A stretch of 64,000 nt of DNA, from the NCBI GenBank assembly GCA_040385645.1, contig JAZKGZ010000010.1, positions 1 through 64,000 of the forward strand. Reading direction: 5' to 3'. Origin of the DNA: JANXSS01 sp040385645 (GTDB lineage Bacteria; Pseudomonadota; Gammaproteobacteria; Burkholderiales; Burkholderiaceae_D). Positions 43,650 to 52,942 of the stretch are shown piece by piece; within the stretch, counting starts at the first letter, position 1; each line of letters starts with the position of its first letter. Below the pieces are notes generated by a model. It ran no database searches. It was not told the origin of the DNA and saw only the letters and a program-made list of their open reading frames with translations. The position numbers and the translations under genes are program-made.

Positions 43650-44840
43650 ATGGCTGACTTGACAATGAAATTGCCAGAGAAAATTACAATCAGCGACATT
43701 GTTGACCAGGCAGAGCGGGCCACGCACATGGTCGATCAAATACGTAGCCGGATGTTGGCACCGAATACAGCTAAAAATTCGCCGGTTTTCTCCATTACAC
43801 AACTAGCTAACCTGTGTGGCATCGATAAGGGGCAAGTGACCTATCGAGTAGGTAAAGGCGATCTACCGTTTGGTCATTTGAATGACCGGGGTACGAGGCG
43901 AGAATTCAGCTTGGCGGATGCGAGAGTCTGGGTGCAGCATTACCGTACAGCTAGTCAGCGTCCCGCTGGTGCGCGGGCGGTAACGCTTGCGGTCGGTAAT
44001 TTTAAGGGTGGTGTCAGTAAGACAACGACTGCAATGGTGTTGGCACAAGGGTTGAGCCTACGAGGCCATCGGGTTTTAGCGATTGATGCCGATCCTCAGG
44101 GCTCGCTTACGACATTATTCGGCATTATGCCCGACACTGAAGTCAGCGAGAGCCAGACGATTGCACCGTTGGCTTACGGCGAGACGGATACTATTCGCCC
44201 TTCGATACAGCAAACTTATTGGGATGGCGTCGATTTGGTCGCGGCTTCTTCGAGCTTATTTTCAGCCGAGTTTGTGTTGCCATCTAGACAAATGAAAGAT
44301 CCATCGTTTCAATTTTGGGATGTTTTAAACCTCGGTTTGGAAGATGTGCGTGACGATTATGATGTGATCATTATCGACACGCCCCCTTCATTATCTTATG
44401 TAACGATCAATGCTTTCATGGCGGCAGATGGGTTATTAGTGCCCTTGCCACCCAATGCATTGGACTTTGCTAGTTCGGCACAATTTTGGAGCTTGTTTTC
44501 AGACCTTGCATCGAATTTGGTGGAGAACGCCGGTATCGCGAAACAATTCGATTTCATTCACGTGCTGTTGGCGCGGGTAGACTCCTCCGATGTTGCGAGC
44601 GACGTTGTTCGCGGCTGGATTACGGCTACTTACGGCGAGAAAGTTTTGCCGGTTGAAATACCGAAAACAGCCGTGACGTCGTCCAGTTCAGCCGAATTCG
44701 GCACTGTGTACGATATTAGTCGCTACGAAGGAAGTATGAAAACTTATAGCCGCGCACGCGATGCCTACGATCGAGTCAACGATCTAGTTGAAATTTCCAT
44801 CCGCAATGCATGGCTAGGCCAATTATGCGAGGAGAAATAA
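43650..44840 (+). CDS. parA: ParA partition ATPase
   Basis: Protein of 396 residues. The N-terminal part (about 46-95) has a MerR-like helix-turn-helix, as in type Ia ParA proteins that also repress their own operon. The Walker-type motif KGGVSKTT is at 119-126 (Ser in place of the usual Gly), followed by LAIDADPQGSLTTLFG and VIIIDTPPSLSYVTINA. An AGGAAG ribosome site precedes the ATG. It is followed by parB with a two-base gap. ATP-dependent movement on the nucleoid would segregate the replicon. Confidence 0.93.
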   Translation: MADLTMKLPEKITISDIVDQAERATHMVDQIRSRMLAPNTAKNSPVFSITQLANLCGIDKGQVTYRVGKGDLPFGHLNDRGTRREFSLADARVWVQHYRTASQRPAGARAVTLAVGNFKGGVSKTTTAMVLAQGLSLRGHRVLAIDADPQGSLTTLFGIMPDTEVSESQTIAPLAYGETDTIRPSIQQTYWDGVDLVAASSSLFSAEFVLPSRQMKDPSFQFWDVLNLGLEDVRDDYDVIIIDTPPSLSYVTINAFMAADGLLVPLPPNALDFASSAQFWSLFSDLASNLVENAGIAKQFDFIHVLLARVDSSDVASDVVRGWITATYGEKVLPVEIPKTAVTSSSSAEFGTVYDISRYEGSMKTYSRARDAYDRVNDLVEISIRNAWLGQLCEEK

Positions 44841-44841
44841 T

Positions 44842-45819
44842 ATGTCAATCAAAGACCGCTTGGCTAGGAAGACCCAAGATCTGGTTTATCCGGTGAAGGG
44901 CGATGCTGTTACATCGCCTAATCCTATGCGTACCGGTCCTGGCCAGATGTTGATGGTAAATAGTTTAATGAAGGAGAGTAACGAGAAGTTGGCGGTGCTG
45001 GAAGGGCGCTTGAAGCAGTTTGAAGGTGCCTCGCGAGTACTGTTGCTTGATGCGGATAAGATTTGTTCGTCGCGGTGGGCAAATCGAATTGCCGGAAGTC
45101 TTGAGAGCGCTGAGTTTGATCAACTCAAGGGCGATATCGCAGAGTCTGGGGGAAATGTTCAGCCGATTAAAGTCCGGCCGATGCAGGGTGATGCGGAGCG
45201 CTATGAAATTGTATTCGGGCATCGTCGACATCGTGCCTGTGTAGAGCTTAAGTTGCCGGTACTTGCAATGGTTGAAGAGTTGTCGGACGCAGAGTTATTC
45301 AAGCAAATGGATCGTGAGAATCGTTCGCGAGCGGATTTGTCGCCGTGGGAGCAGGGCACGATGTATCGACAGGCGCTGCAAGATAAATTGTTTGTTTCAC
45401 GCGAACAACTGGCGCGAGAGCTAGGAATTGACGCCGGCAATCTTAGCAAAGCGCTCCGACTTGCCGAGATCGATGCGCAGGTGCTCAAAGCGTTTCCCTC
45501 CCCGTTAGACTTGCAATATCGGTGGGCCAAGCCGCTTGCGGATGCGCTGTTACATGACCGTGAGCGCTTGATGAAAGTGCTGCGCGAGTTCGAGTCGAAC
45601 CCGCCAATTGGTCAAAGTGCGAAACATATTTTCGACAGATTAGTTGGCGCTGTTGTGCCCGAAACGCGAATTGAGCATGTTCGAGTAGCCAAAAAAATCG
45701 TTGCAGAAATCCACGTGGACGGTCAGAAGGTTTCTGTAAAGTTTGCTAAAAACACGGTTGACGAATCAGCAATCGAGCGCTTGAGAGTATTTATCGAAAC
45801 AGAACTCATGGGGAAGTAG
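44842..45819 (+). CDS. parB: ParB centromere-binding protein
   Basis: Protein of 325 residues. The ParB/Spo0J N-terminal domain has the motif GHRRHR at 126-131 (variant of GERRxRA), ENRSRADLSPWEQG near 160, and a helix-turn-helix at about 187-208 (REQLARELGIDAGNLSKAL). The C-terminus is a probable dimerisation segment. It should bind the palindromes at 45818-45834, 45909-45925 and 46363-46379. The first palindrome overlaps its own stop codon. The ribosome site lies in the end of parA. Confidence 0.93.
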   Translation: MSIKDRLARKTQDLVYPVKGDAVTSPNPMRTGPGQMLMVNSLMKESNEKLAVLEGRLKQFEGASRVLLLDADKICSSRWANRIAGSLESAEFDQLKGDIAESGGNVQPIKVRPMQGDAERYEIVFGHRRHRACVELKLPVLAMVEELSDAELFKQMDRENRSRADLSPWEQGTMYRQALQDKLFVSREQLARELGIDAGNLSKALRLAEIDAQVLKAFPSPLDLQYRWAKPLADALLHDRERLMKVLREFESNPPIGQSAKHIFDRLVGAVVPETRIEHVRVAKKIVAEIHVDGQKVSVKFAKNTVDESAIERLRVFIETELMGK

Positions 45820-45834
45820 TTGTACGGTACAACT
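45818..45834. promoter_or_regulatory. Candidate parS site 1
   Basis: A 17-base palindrome, AGTTGTAC-G-GTACAACT, with eight-base arms. It overlaps the last codons of parB. Identical copies lie at 45909 and 46363. Confidence 0.8.
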
Positions 45835-45908
45835 TGATGTGCTGGCTGTATTAAAAATATTGAGACACAGTAAGTGAATGTCCCACTAGATAGCTACTCT
45901 CGATACAA

Positions 45909-45925
45909 AGTTGTACGGTACAACT
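45909..45925. promoter_or_regulatory. Candidate parS site 2
   Basis: Identical to site 1, 91 bases downstream of it. Confidence 0.8.
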
Positions 45926-46308
45926 CGCTCAAAGATCTTTTACTTGGTCGATGCAGATTTAAAGCAGGTAAGTGGGCATAGTCCAATAGCCTAAATTTAG
46001 CGGCGACAGGTCATATCGCAGCACTGGGCTACTCACGGATTTTTTATTGCCGAGGTAATTTCGATTCTCAACGCTTCGAAACCGGCCTTAATGTTTATCA
46101 GTTACAAACTCCTACGACTGTCATTCCTCAGTATTGCTGAAGTGCAGAACTAAATAAGGGCATGCATTGCAATTTTCCCGTCGCCGTATGCATGCCCAAA
46201 TGTTTATCTGTAATGCAGGCAGCAAAACCCAAAGAATACCCAGCCATTAAACATACGAGGCATTTGGTGCTGTTTATTAAAGTTTTGCAGTAAAGCGAAT
46301 TTTTGCGC

Positions 46309-46326
46309 CCCAAATTCTCTCACCTT
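46309..46326 (+). other. Isolated iteron downstream of parB (A)
   Basis: Matches the origin iteron closely (CCCAAATTCTCTCACCTT). It stands 3 kb from the main array and 37 bases left of parS site 3. Confidence 0.75.
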
Positions 46327-46362
46327 AGTTTTTTTGCGTGACAATTTTGCTCGCGTTATTTG

Positions 46363-46379
46363 AGTTGTACCGTACAACT
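46363..46379. promoter_or_regulatory. Candidate parS site 3
   Basis: Same arms as sites 1 and 2, with the central base reversed (C), so it is the same site in the opposite orientation. It lies between two isolated iterons. Confidence 0.8.
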
Positions 46380-46443
46380 TTGGGCCATTTCAGCTACCAA
46401 ATTTAAGTCAAGCGCGCAACATCAGGGATCAACGCTGGATTTT

Positions 46444-46461
46444 CCCAAATTCACTCACCTA
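46444..46461 (+). other. Isolated iteron downstream of parB (B)
   Basis: CCCAAATTCACTCACCTA, a full match to the iteron consensus, 65 bases right of parS site 3 and in the same orientation as the main array. Confidence 0.75.
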
Positions 46462-46630
46462 GACAAGATATAGCGTTATCAAATACAAACATCGTGGGTT
46501 GTCGAATCGAGATCTGACAACAGACCATGAATTTTATGTGAGTAGGGCTACAGCGAGCCTCGCGTGAATGTTGAGCTAGCGGAAATAAGTTGCAAGATCC
46601 GAAAAACTGCATTCCCATCGCTCACCGGCG

Positions 46631-48607
46631 TTAATTGGGCCGGTGGAGTCTTTCTACTGGCGAGGTCGTTTTTGGCTTCACACTTTGTAGATGAGCCGCA
46701 CCCGGCTCGTAGGCCAACGGCGCATGGCCGCTTGGACGAGCACGGACTACATTGATATCGTAAGTTGCCTGCAAGCCGCCTTGATGAATTTCGCAGCGAT
46801 CGCGACCTTTTTCTTTTGCACGGTAGAGTGCTAAATCAGCTTCTTTGATCAAAGCTTCAAGCGTACTAGTTTCTGCCTTGACTTCCGCGCTGCCCATGCT
46901 AAACGATAGCCTGTGATCTTCTGGTAGCCCGGCAATTGTAAGTTCGGCGACAATTTCGCGCAGCCGTTCAAAAATATCAAATACTTGATCTTCCCGCGTG
47001 TCTGGCATGATCAATAAAAATTCTTCGCCGCCAAACCGGCCAAAAACATGGTTGCTACGCAGGTGTCGTTGACACGCGTTGGCAAATGCAATCAATACAG
47101 CATCTCCGACGTCGTGCCCGTATTGGTCATTGACTCTTTTAAAATGATCCAGATCGAGTAGGGCGACGAAAAGCCGCGTGCTAAGCGTGCGCCGCATACC
47201 GAATTGAACACGTGCAAATTCGAGAATGCTACGTCGATTTCGTAGGCCGGTTAATTCGTCGCGCATCGCTAGATTGGCGAAACGCTGCTTTTGGCGCACT
47301 TGCCGGATCAAAACGAATACGGCAAGCATTAGGATCGCAACACTGCCTAATAACGCTAGAACGAGCGTGACTTTCTCAAGTTCAGCACGCTTTTGTTGTT
47401 CCTTTAACAAAGCATTTTCAGTTTCGCGGATTTTTGCATCGAATCGGGCTTCGGCAACGCTGGCGCTAACGTGGGCTGTGTTGTCGCTATTGCGCCGCAA
47501 TTCCGGCGTGCCGAGCATTTCTTGGTACGCTACTTGGTACTCATTGAAGGGTGCCTGCAAACGGCTGCTGCGAGGTACGCTTTTGCCCTTACGTTCCAGT
47601 GCCAGCACCGCATCGGCAGCTTGCTGGGCCTGCAGCATTGCCGCAGCGCTGTCGTTTTTCCGGCCCAATGCCGATAACGCATCTGCTCGGAAGCGGTGGG
47701 TTTCGAAGAGGGCCGGCAGATCGTTGGTGCGCGCATAGATCGGTACAGCCCGATTCCAATGCTCCAGCGCTTTAGCAAAGCGGCGTTGCGCGAGTTCGAC
47801 CCGCCCCAGATAGTATTCCGCATAAGCTACATTGACTGGTATGCCAAGCTCGGTGGCACCTGTAAGTGCCTTTTCTAAATTCGCCGTCGCCTTGACGTAA
47901 TCTTTGTTGCGATAGGACGCTGCACCGAGGTAATAGTAAATCAGAGCAGAATCCCATCGGTAGACCGTAGCGTCCGATAGATCGGCAGCCCGCTCTAGGT
48001 ACTCTACAGTGCGGTTCGGATCGGAGCTGTGGATGCCGAGCGCGCTGAGCATTTGTGCCATACCGCGTGTATCGCCATGGGTAGCGAATAGATCGTAGGC
48101 TTTGGTAGCAAACACCACGACATTATTTTTTAAGCCACGGTCAAGGGAGGCGTTGACGATTGCCGCATAGCTCATGGCGACGCCTAACGAGAGCTGAGAC
48201 TTCTGTGCGGTTGCCAAAGCTTCGGCATAGCGTTTGTCGGCCTTGGCGTATTGCCCTTCGAGCTGTGCGTCGTTAGCCCGTGCAATGACGAATTCTAGCC
48301 AGGCTTGGGGATTATTGAGCTCGCGCGCCAGTTGCTCGCCGCGGCCGATATCTTCACCAATTACAAACATGTTGCCCAGTAGTGAGTGCGCATTTGCAAG
48401 AATGCGCAGCGCACGCAGCTGTTGTAACTTATTCGATTTGATTGTTGCTTGCTGTAGCAAGATTTGTGCTTCAGCTGCTGCTTGCCGAGGATTTTTTTGA
48501 ACAATTCGATCAATTTCAAGCGCCTCATCAGCCATTGAACCGGCGAAAGCACCTGAAGACAGGGCCAGCAGGAGCATTAGGCAACTGAGAAAACGCCGGA
48601 TTGACAT
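46631..48607 (-). CDS. Exported TPR-sensor diguanylate cyclase
   Basis: Protein of 658 residues. A signal peptide (MSIRRFLSCLMLLLALSSGA, cleaved near FAGS) precedes a periplasmic TPR domain with at least five repeats (about 60-330). A coiled-coil stretch, then a membrane helix near 415-440, leads to a cytoplasmic GGDEF domain (about 455-625) with active site GGEEF. The I-site position reads RSNH rather than RxxD, so product inhibition is probably lost. Similar TPR-GGDEF proteins sense periplasmic or peptide signals. It lies just inside the replicon core, between the par region and a damaged recombinase gene. Confidence 0.9.
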   Translation of the reverse strand: MSIRRFLSCLMLLLALSSGAFAGSMADEALEIDRIVQKNPRQAAAEAQILLQQATIKSNKLQQLRALRILANAHSLLGNMFVIGEDIGRGEQLARELNNPQAWLEFVIARANDAQLEGQYAKADKRYAEALATAQKSQLSLGVAMSYAAIVNASLDRGLKNNVVVFATKAYDLFATHGDTRGMAQMLSALGIHSSDPNRTVEYLERAADLSDATVYRWDSALIYYYLGAASYRNKDYVKATANLEKALTGATELGIPVNVAYAEYYLGRVELAQRRFAKALEHWNRAVPIYARTNDLPALFETHRFRADALSALGRKNDSAAAMLQAQQAADAVLALERKGKSVPRSSRLQAPFNEYQVAYQEMLGTPELRRNSDNTAHVSASVAEARFDAKIRETENALLKEQQKRAELEKVTLVLALLGSVAILMLAVFVLIRQVRQKQRFANLAMRDELTGLRNRRSILEFARVQFGMRRTLSTRLFVALLDLDHFKRVNDQYGHDVGDAVLIAFANACQRHLRSNHVFGRFGGEEFLLIMPDTREDQVFDIFERLREIVAELTIAGLPEDHRLSFSMGSAEVKAETSTLEALIKEADLALYRAKEKGRDRCEIHQGGLQATYDINVVRARPSGHAPLAYEPGAAHLQSVKPKTTSPVERLHRPN

Positions 48608-48844
48608 ACCAAACTTTCAGGAAAGATAAGGCGCAGAGTCGCCTTGGAGGCGCTGCAATCACCTACCGCTTTATACTAGCGCAATGGTTACAATAAGCAA
48701 CTAGTTTATTCAAAGCAACTAATTGTGATGATGGCGTTTCCCGAATCACAAGTTCTATGATGAACAGCGTTATCATTGGTAGATAAATCCTGTAGAGGAT
48801 TTTCGTTTCTCGGAACCGCCATTTGAATCTTCCTAACATTATCA

Positions 48845-50662
48845 ATGACTTACAAAATAATCCCAGGGGACCTGGGCAGTAAATTCGATACTGTTACAAC
48901 TGCACAGCATCTGGATTCGAGGCATTTCGCATTTATGCGTGCAGTAATTCAGGGAACAGATGCAGTTGCCAGTTGGAATCGGTACTTGTATTCATATAAA
49001 ACACCTCCATCAGCACCCAATTCAACAGATATCGCGCAGGTAATACGCAGAATAAAAGATGCGTTCATTGTTGCTTCAAAGCATCATCAGTGTTTGGGTG
49101 TGCAACAGATCAGGCGGCCACGTCGCAGTATGTCGGCGCTATCCTCAACAGAACCGATGACGCTCGAAAATTTTGTTGATGAAAAAAATTTAGAAAATTT
49201 TTCTGAAGCGGAACAATTGTCGCTGTACCAAGAATGTGCTCACAGAAATTCAGCGCGATGCGACAAAATGTCCACCCGAATAGCGCGGCAATTAGCAGCA
49301 CTGACTTGGTTACAACAACATTATTCATTGAGCAGCGTGCCCAATGGCTCGGATTCGATTGTGCAGTGGATGGATGCGCGCGTCGCAGCACTCTTAGCCA
49401 AAATCGGCTTGTTACAACTATCGCAACTAATCGAGCATATTAGGTATTTCAAACATCGCTGGTGGATACCTATCCCAGGCCTAGGAATCGTAAAAGCCGT
49501 ACGTGTGGAAAATTGGTTGCAATTGCATGCCAATACGATCGAAACAGAATTTAATCACGATGCCGCCCGATCCGATGCGCACCGCCTATGGCGAACAAAA
49601 CAGGGTGTGCAGCAACCCGCTGCGACGATCGTGCCGCTTGAGAGGCTGGTCATACCGGCAGAAATTTCGAGACGGGATGCGCCGCTGCGAGCACCATCGC
49701 AGCACTGCTTGATCGCTGCTACCTGCGACGTCGAAGCCTTGCGGGTCTGGTTATGTGCAAAAGATTTGAAAACGATGGATGCGGTTCCAGGCTGGGAAAT
49801 GTTGCGAAATATGTCGCACACTCAACGCGCGTATTGGAAAGAAGCGGAGCGGTTTTTTCTCTGGTTGGTGCTGGTGCGTAGTACGACGATGTCGGCAATC
49901 AGCCAAGTCGACTGCGATCAATACGCCGCATTTCTTAAAAACCCACCTGGACACTGGTGCGCCGTAAGAGGGCGGGACAAAAGCGACGTATCCTGGCGAC
50001 CCTTCGAAGCAGCATTATCGACAGTTGCCGGTTACCGCGCGATGAAGGTTTTGCGGGGAATGTACGATTTTCTGGTCGCTCGCCGTTATTTGTTGGCCAA
50101 TCCGTGGGCAGACTATTTGCGCGATACCACCACAGGTCGTCCTAAGGTTTCGCAAGTGCCGCGGCAGCGGGCACGCTTTGATGCGGTGGCATGGGAAACG
50201 ATTTACCTACAGTTGGACAGGTTGAGCAACACTTCGGCAAACCTTCGGTTGAGCATGGCAATTCACTTGTTGCGAGACACCGGGGTAAGCATCGGCACTC
50301 TCGTGCGTGCGCGAATTCGCAATGTCGATCTAGGTCTGGCCGATACGACTGATGGCCATATAGCGATCAAACCGGCTACCGCCAAGCTGTTGCAGGCCTA
50401 CTTCAAAAGTCGTGGGTTGAGCGACGACTTGCGTGCACCTGGCAACGCCGACGCATCGTTGCTGGGACGTGCAACCGATGTGGCGGTGCGTGCGCCGTGG
50501 GTGCCTTGCGCACGCGAACCGGTCGACCCAAAAGCAGGTATCAACATCGGTACCTTGCGCGACCAACTCAAAAGTTTTTTCCTGCACTGCGCACAACAGT
50601 GCCAGGATCAGCCTATCTTGGCGGCACAGTTTCGACACGCAACCAGTCACTGGCTGCGCTAA
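48845..50662 (+). pseudogene. Truncated tyrosine recombinase (integrase-family) gene
   Basis: 605 residues. A large N-terminal domain (about 20-270), as in the integrase-family proteins of Burkholderiales, is followed by a core-binding domain (about 300-425) and a catalytic domain. The frame stops straight after FRHATSHWLR, where relatives continue with HT-GTHA and end with the H..GH.....Y active site about 50 residues later; none of these is found in other frames, so the end appears deleted. The first catalytic Arg position also reads Ser (TGVSIGTLVRA). glpK starts only 21 bases downstream. It may be inactive, or a DNA-binding remnant. Confidence 0.75.
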
Positions 50663-50683
50663 CTATTTTTCCGGAAGCCTCTG

Positions 50684-52216
50684 ATGACGCAATATGTACT
50701 CGCTATCGATCAGGGCACAACCAGTTCCCGCGCCATACTGTTCGATCGTTGTGGTCGACCCTGCAGCATGGCACAGCAAGAGACGCGGCAATATTTCCCG
50801 AAACCTGGCTGGGTCGAGCAAGACGCGCTGGAAATTTGGCATGCGCAACTGGCGGTGGCGCGACAAGTGCTCGCACAACAACAGATCAGCGCTGCCGATG
50901 TGAGTGCAATCGGGATTGCGAATCAGCGAGAAACGATCGTGCTCTGGGATCGTCTGACGGGCTTGCCTCTGGCACCGGCAATAGTCTGGCAAGACCGCCG
51001 TACCGCCGGCGATTGCGATGCATTGCATGCCGCCGGTCGTGCGGATGTAATACGACAGCGCACCGGCCTGGTACTCGATGCTTATTTTTCAGCGACGAAA
51101 TTGCAATGGCTGCTTGACCACGTGCCAGGTGCACGTGCGCGGGCAGAACGCGGCGAGCTTGCTGCCGGCACCATCGATAGCTGGCTGATCTTCAAGCTGA
51201 GCGGTGCCCACCTGACCGACCCCGGCAATGCTTCCCGCACGATGTTATTTAACTTGCACAACCTGCAATGGGACGACACTCTGTTGCACTTGTTTGATAT
51301 TCCACGCAGCCTGCTGCCGGAAATTGTGCCTAGTAGCGCCGTGGTTTGTCTGACCGATCCGACCTGGTTCGGCGCGCCGGTACCGATCGCCGGCATCGCC
51401 GGTGATCAACAGGCAGCCACTTTCGGCCAGGGGTGTCTAAGTTTGGGAATGGCGAAGAATACGTACGGTACCGGTTGCTTCATGCTCATGCCAACCGGCG
51501 CCGCGCCGGTCGTGTCCCAGCACGGTTTGTTGGCGACGGTCGGCTGGACGTTTTTTGATAACCAGGAAAACAGTAATAAAACCAAGCAATACCTGCTCGA
51601 AGGGTGCGTCTTCATGGCCGGTGCAATCGTGCAATGGCTGCGTGACGGCCTTGGCCTGATCAGCGACGCTGCGCACATCGAAAATCTGGCGGCGCAGGTG
51701 CCCGATGCTGGCGGTGTGGTGCTGGTGCCGGCTTTCGCAGGCCTAGGCGCACCGCATTGGGATTCATATGCCCGTGGCACGATCGTCGGCATGTCTCGCG
51801 GTACGAATAAGGCACATATCGCCCGAGCGGCTTTGGAAAGCATCGCTTATCAAAATGTCGATGTGTTGGAGGCGATGCAAAAGGATGCCGGCATCGCCTT
51901 GCGCGAGATCCGCGTCGATGGTGGCGCGGCGCGCAACGATCTACTGATGCAATGTCAGGCCGACATGCTGGCTATTCCAGTCATGCGCCCGGTCGTAACC
52001 GAATCCACGGCGTTGGGTGCCGCTTATCTGGCAGGCCTGGCAACAGGGTTCTGGTCTTCGCTCGACGAGGTCGGCGCACAGTGGCGTCTGGATCGATGTT
52101 TCATGCCTAACATCGGTTTCGACGAGCGGGAACAACGGTTATACACCTGGCGACGCGCACTAGAACGCTCACGTGGCTGGATCGAACCGGAAGCATTTGT
52201 GGCACCGACGCCATAG
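50684..52216 (+). CDS. glpK: Glycerol kinase
   Basis: Protein of 510 residues. It phosphorylates glycerol to glycerol-3-phosphate with ATP. Family motifs are all present: AIDQGTTSSRAILF at the N-terminus, the FGGY signature regions including GIANQRETIVLWD, QDRRT and the GGAARNDLLMQ and TALGAAYLAG segments. Length is normal. A GGAAG ribosome site precedes the ATG. No glpF, glpD or glpR is adjacent, and the upstream neighbour is the truncated recombinase, so glpK sits at a rearrangement boundary. Confidence 0.97.
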   Translation: MTQYVLAIDQGTTSSRAILFDRCGRPCSMAQQETRQYFPKPGWVEQDALEIWHAQLAVARQVLAQQQISAADVSAIGIANQRETIVLWDRLTGLPLAPAIVWQDRRTAGDCDALHAAGRADVIRQRTGLVLDAYFSATKLQWLLDHVPGARARAERGELAAGTIDSWLIFKLSGAHLTDPGNASRTMLFNLHNLQWDDTLLHLFDIPRSLLPEIVPSSAVVCLTDPTWFGAPVPIAGIAGDQQAATFGQGCLSLGMAKNTYGTGCFMLMPTGAAPVVSQHGLLATVGWTFFDNQENSNKTKQYLLEGCVFMAGAIVQWLRDGLGLISDAAHIENLAAQVPDAGGVVLVPAFAGLGAPHWDSYARGTIVGMSRGTNKAHIARAALESIAYQNVDVLEAMQKDAGIALREIRVDGGAARNDLLMQCQADMLAIPVMRPVVTESTALGAAYLAGLATGFWSSLDEVGAQWRLDRCFMPNIGFDEREQRLYTWRRALERSRGWIEPEAFVAPTP

Positions 52217-52302
52217 ACGGTACAGAAAACCAATCGCGCCGCGAGAAATGGCGAAGTGCGATGTTAGAATCACGCCTCTTTCACTCGACCGGATCGTTGA
52301 CT

Positions 52303-52581
52303 ATGAACAAGACTGAATTGATCGATGCCATTGCCACAGACTGCGACCTCTCCAAAGCAGCAGCGCAACGTGCGCTGGAATCGCTTCTCGACCACGTTAT
52401 CCGTACCGTGTCAAAAGGCGGTAGCGTGCAATTGGTAGGTTTTGGCACGTTTGCCGCAGGTAGCCGTGCGGCACGTACCGGACGTAATCCGCGTACCGGC
52501 GAAGATATCCAAATCGCTGCCGCAAAAACGGTAAAATTTTCGGTTGGCAAAGCGTTTAAAGACGCCGTCAACAATAAGTAA
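52303..52581 (+). CDS. HU-family DNA-binding protein
   Basis: Protein of 92 residues from the ATG at 52303. It is a small basic nucleoid protein with the HU/IHF signature GFGTFAAGSRAARTGRNPRTG, where the Pro is the intercalating residue. It bends and compacts DNA and helps replication and recombination. The frame extends upstream to 52261 but the extra residues do not match the family. Located about 87 bases after glpK. Confidence 0.95.
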   Translation: MNKTELIDAIATDCDLSKAAAQRALESLLDHVIRTVSKGGSVQLVGFGTFAAGSRAARTGRNPRTGEDIQIAAAKTVKFSVGKAFKDAVNNK

Positions 52582-52942
52582 TCTCAACAATTCACACGCA
52601 CGGCAACACTAATCTGGCCGACGCTTCCCCTCACTTCACATCGATTTTCCTGCGGCGCCGCCCTTGGCGCCTGTAGACCTCCCCGTTTTCCTTCTTTTCG
52701 AATCGTCAGATTGACCTCTGGCCGCCTCCATTTGCCCGCTTTCCAACCTTTCTAACGTCACTATTAAGCGCGCATTCTCGATGTTACAATTCCGTGAAAA
52801 GAATTTTTCATTTGCTTTATAGAAATTTATTCAGATAAAGTGCGGCTGCAAGACCTGCGATCAGGACGCAACGCCGTACCTTGGCGGGCACCTTAGCAGG
52901 CCTGCATGTTGTCGCGACGGAGTTGCCGGGAAAGAGTCATCG
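52582..52942. other. Intergenic region
   Basis: About 360 bases without a gene. A GGCGCC hairpin lies near 52656-52673 but no U-run follows, so it is not a clear terminator. The right part carries A/T-rich sequence (52795-52840), a likely promoter for the sensor kinase. Confidence 0.4.

Larger units (their letters stand above)
45820..46630. other. Centromere-like non-coding region
   Basis: About 800 bases without a credible gene; the only open frame here, about 60 codons on the minus strand, has no protein-like features. It holds three parS-like palindromes and two iterons, plus a partial iteron core near 46029 and an inverted one near 46539. Its content points to partition and possibly copy-control functions. 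Confidence 0.6.

Noticed and set aside
46128..46313. 61-codon minus-strand frame in the partition region
   Set aside because: No ribosome site and no protein-like features; it overlaps an iteron.
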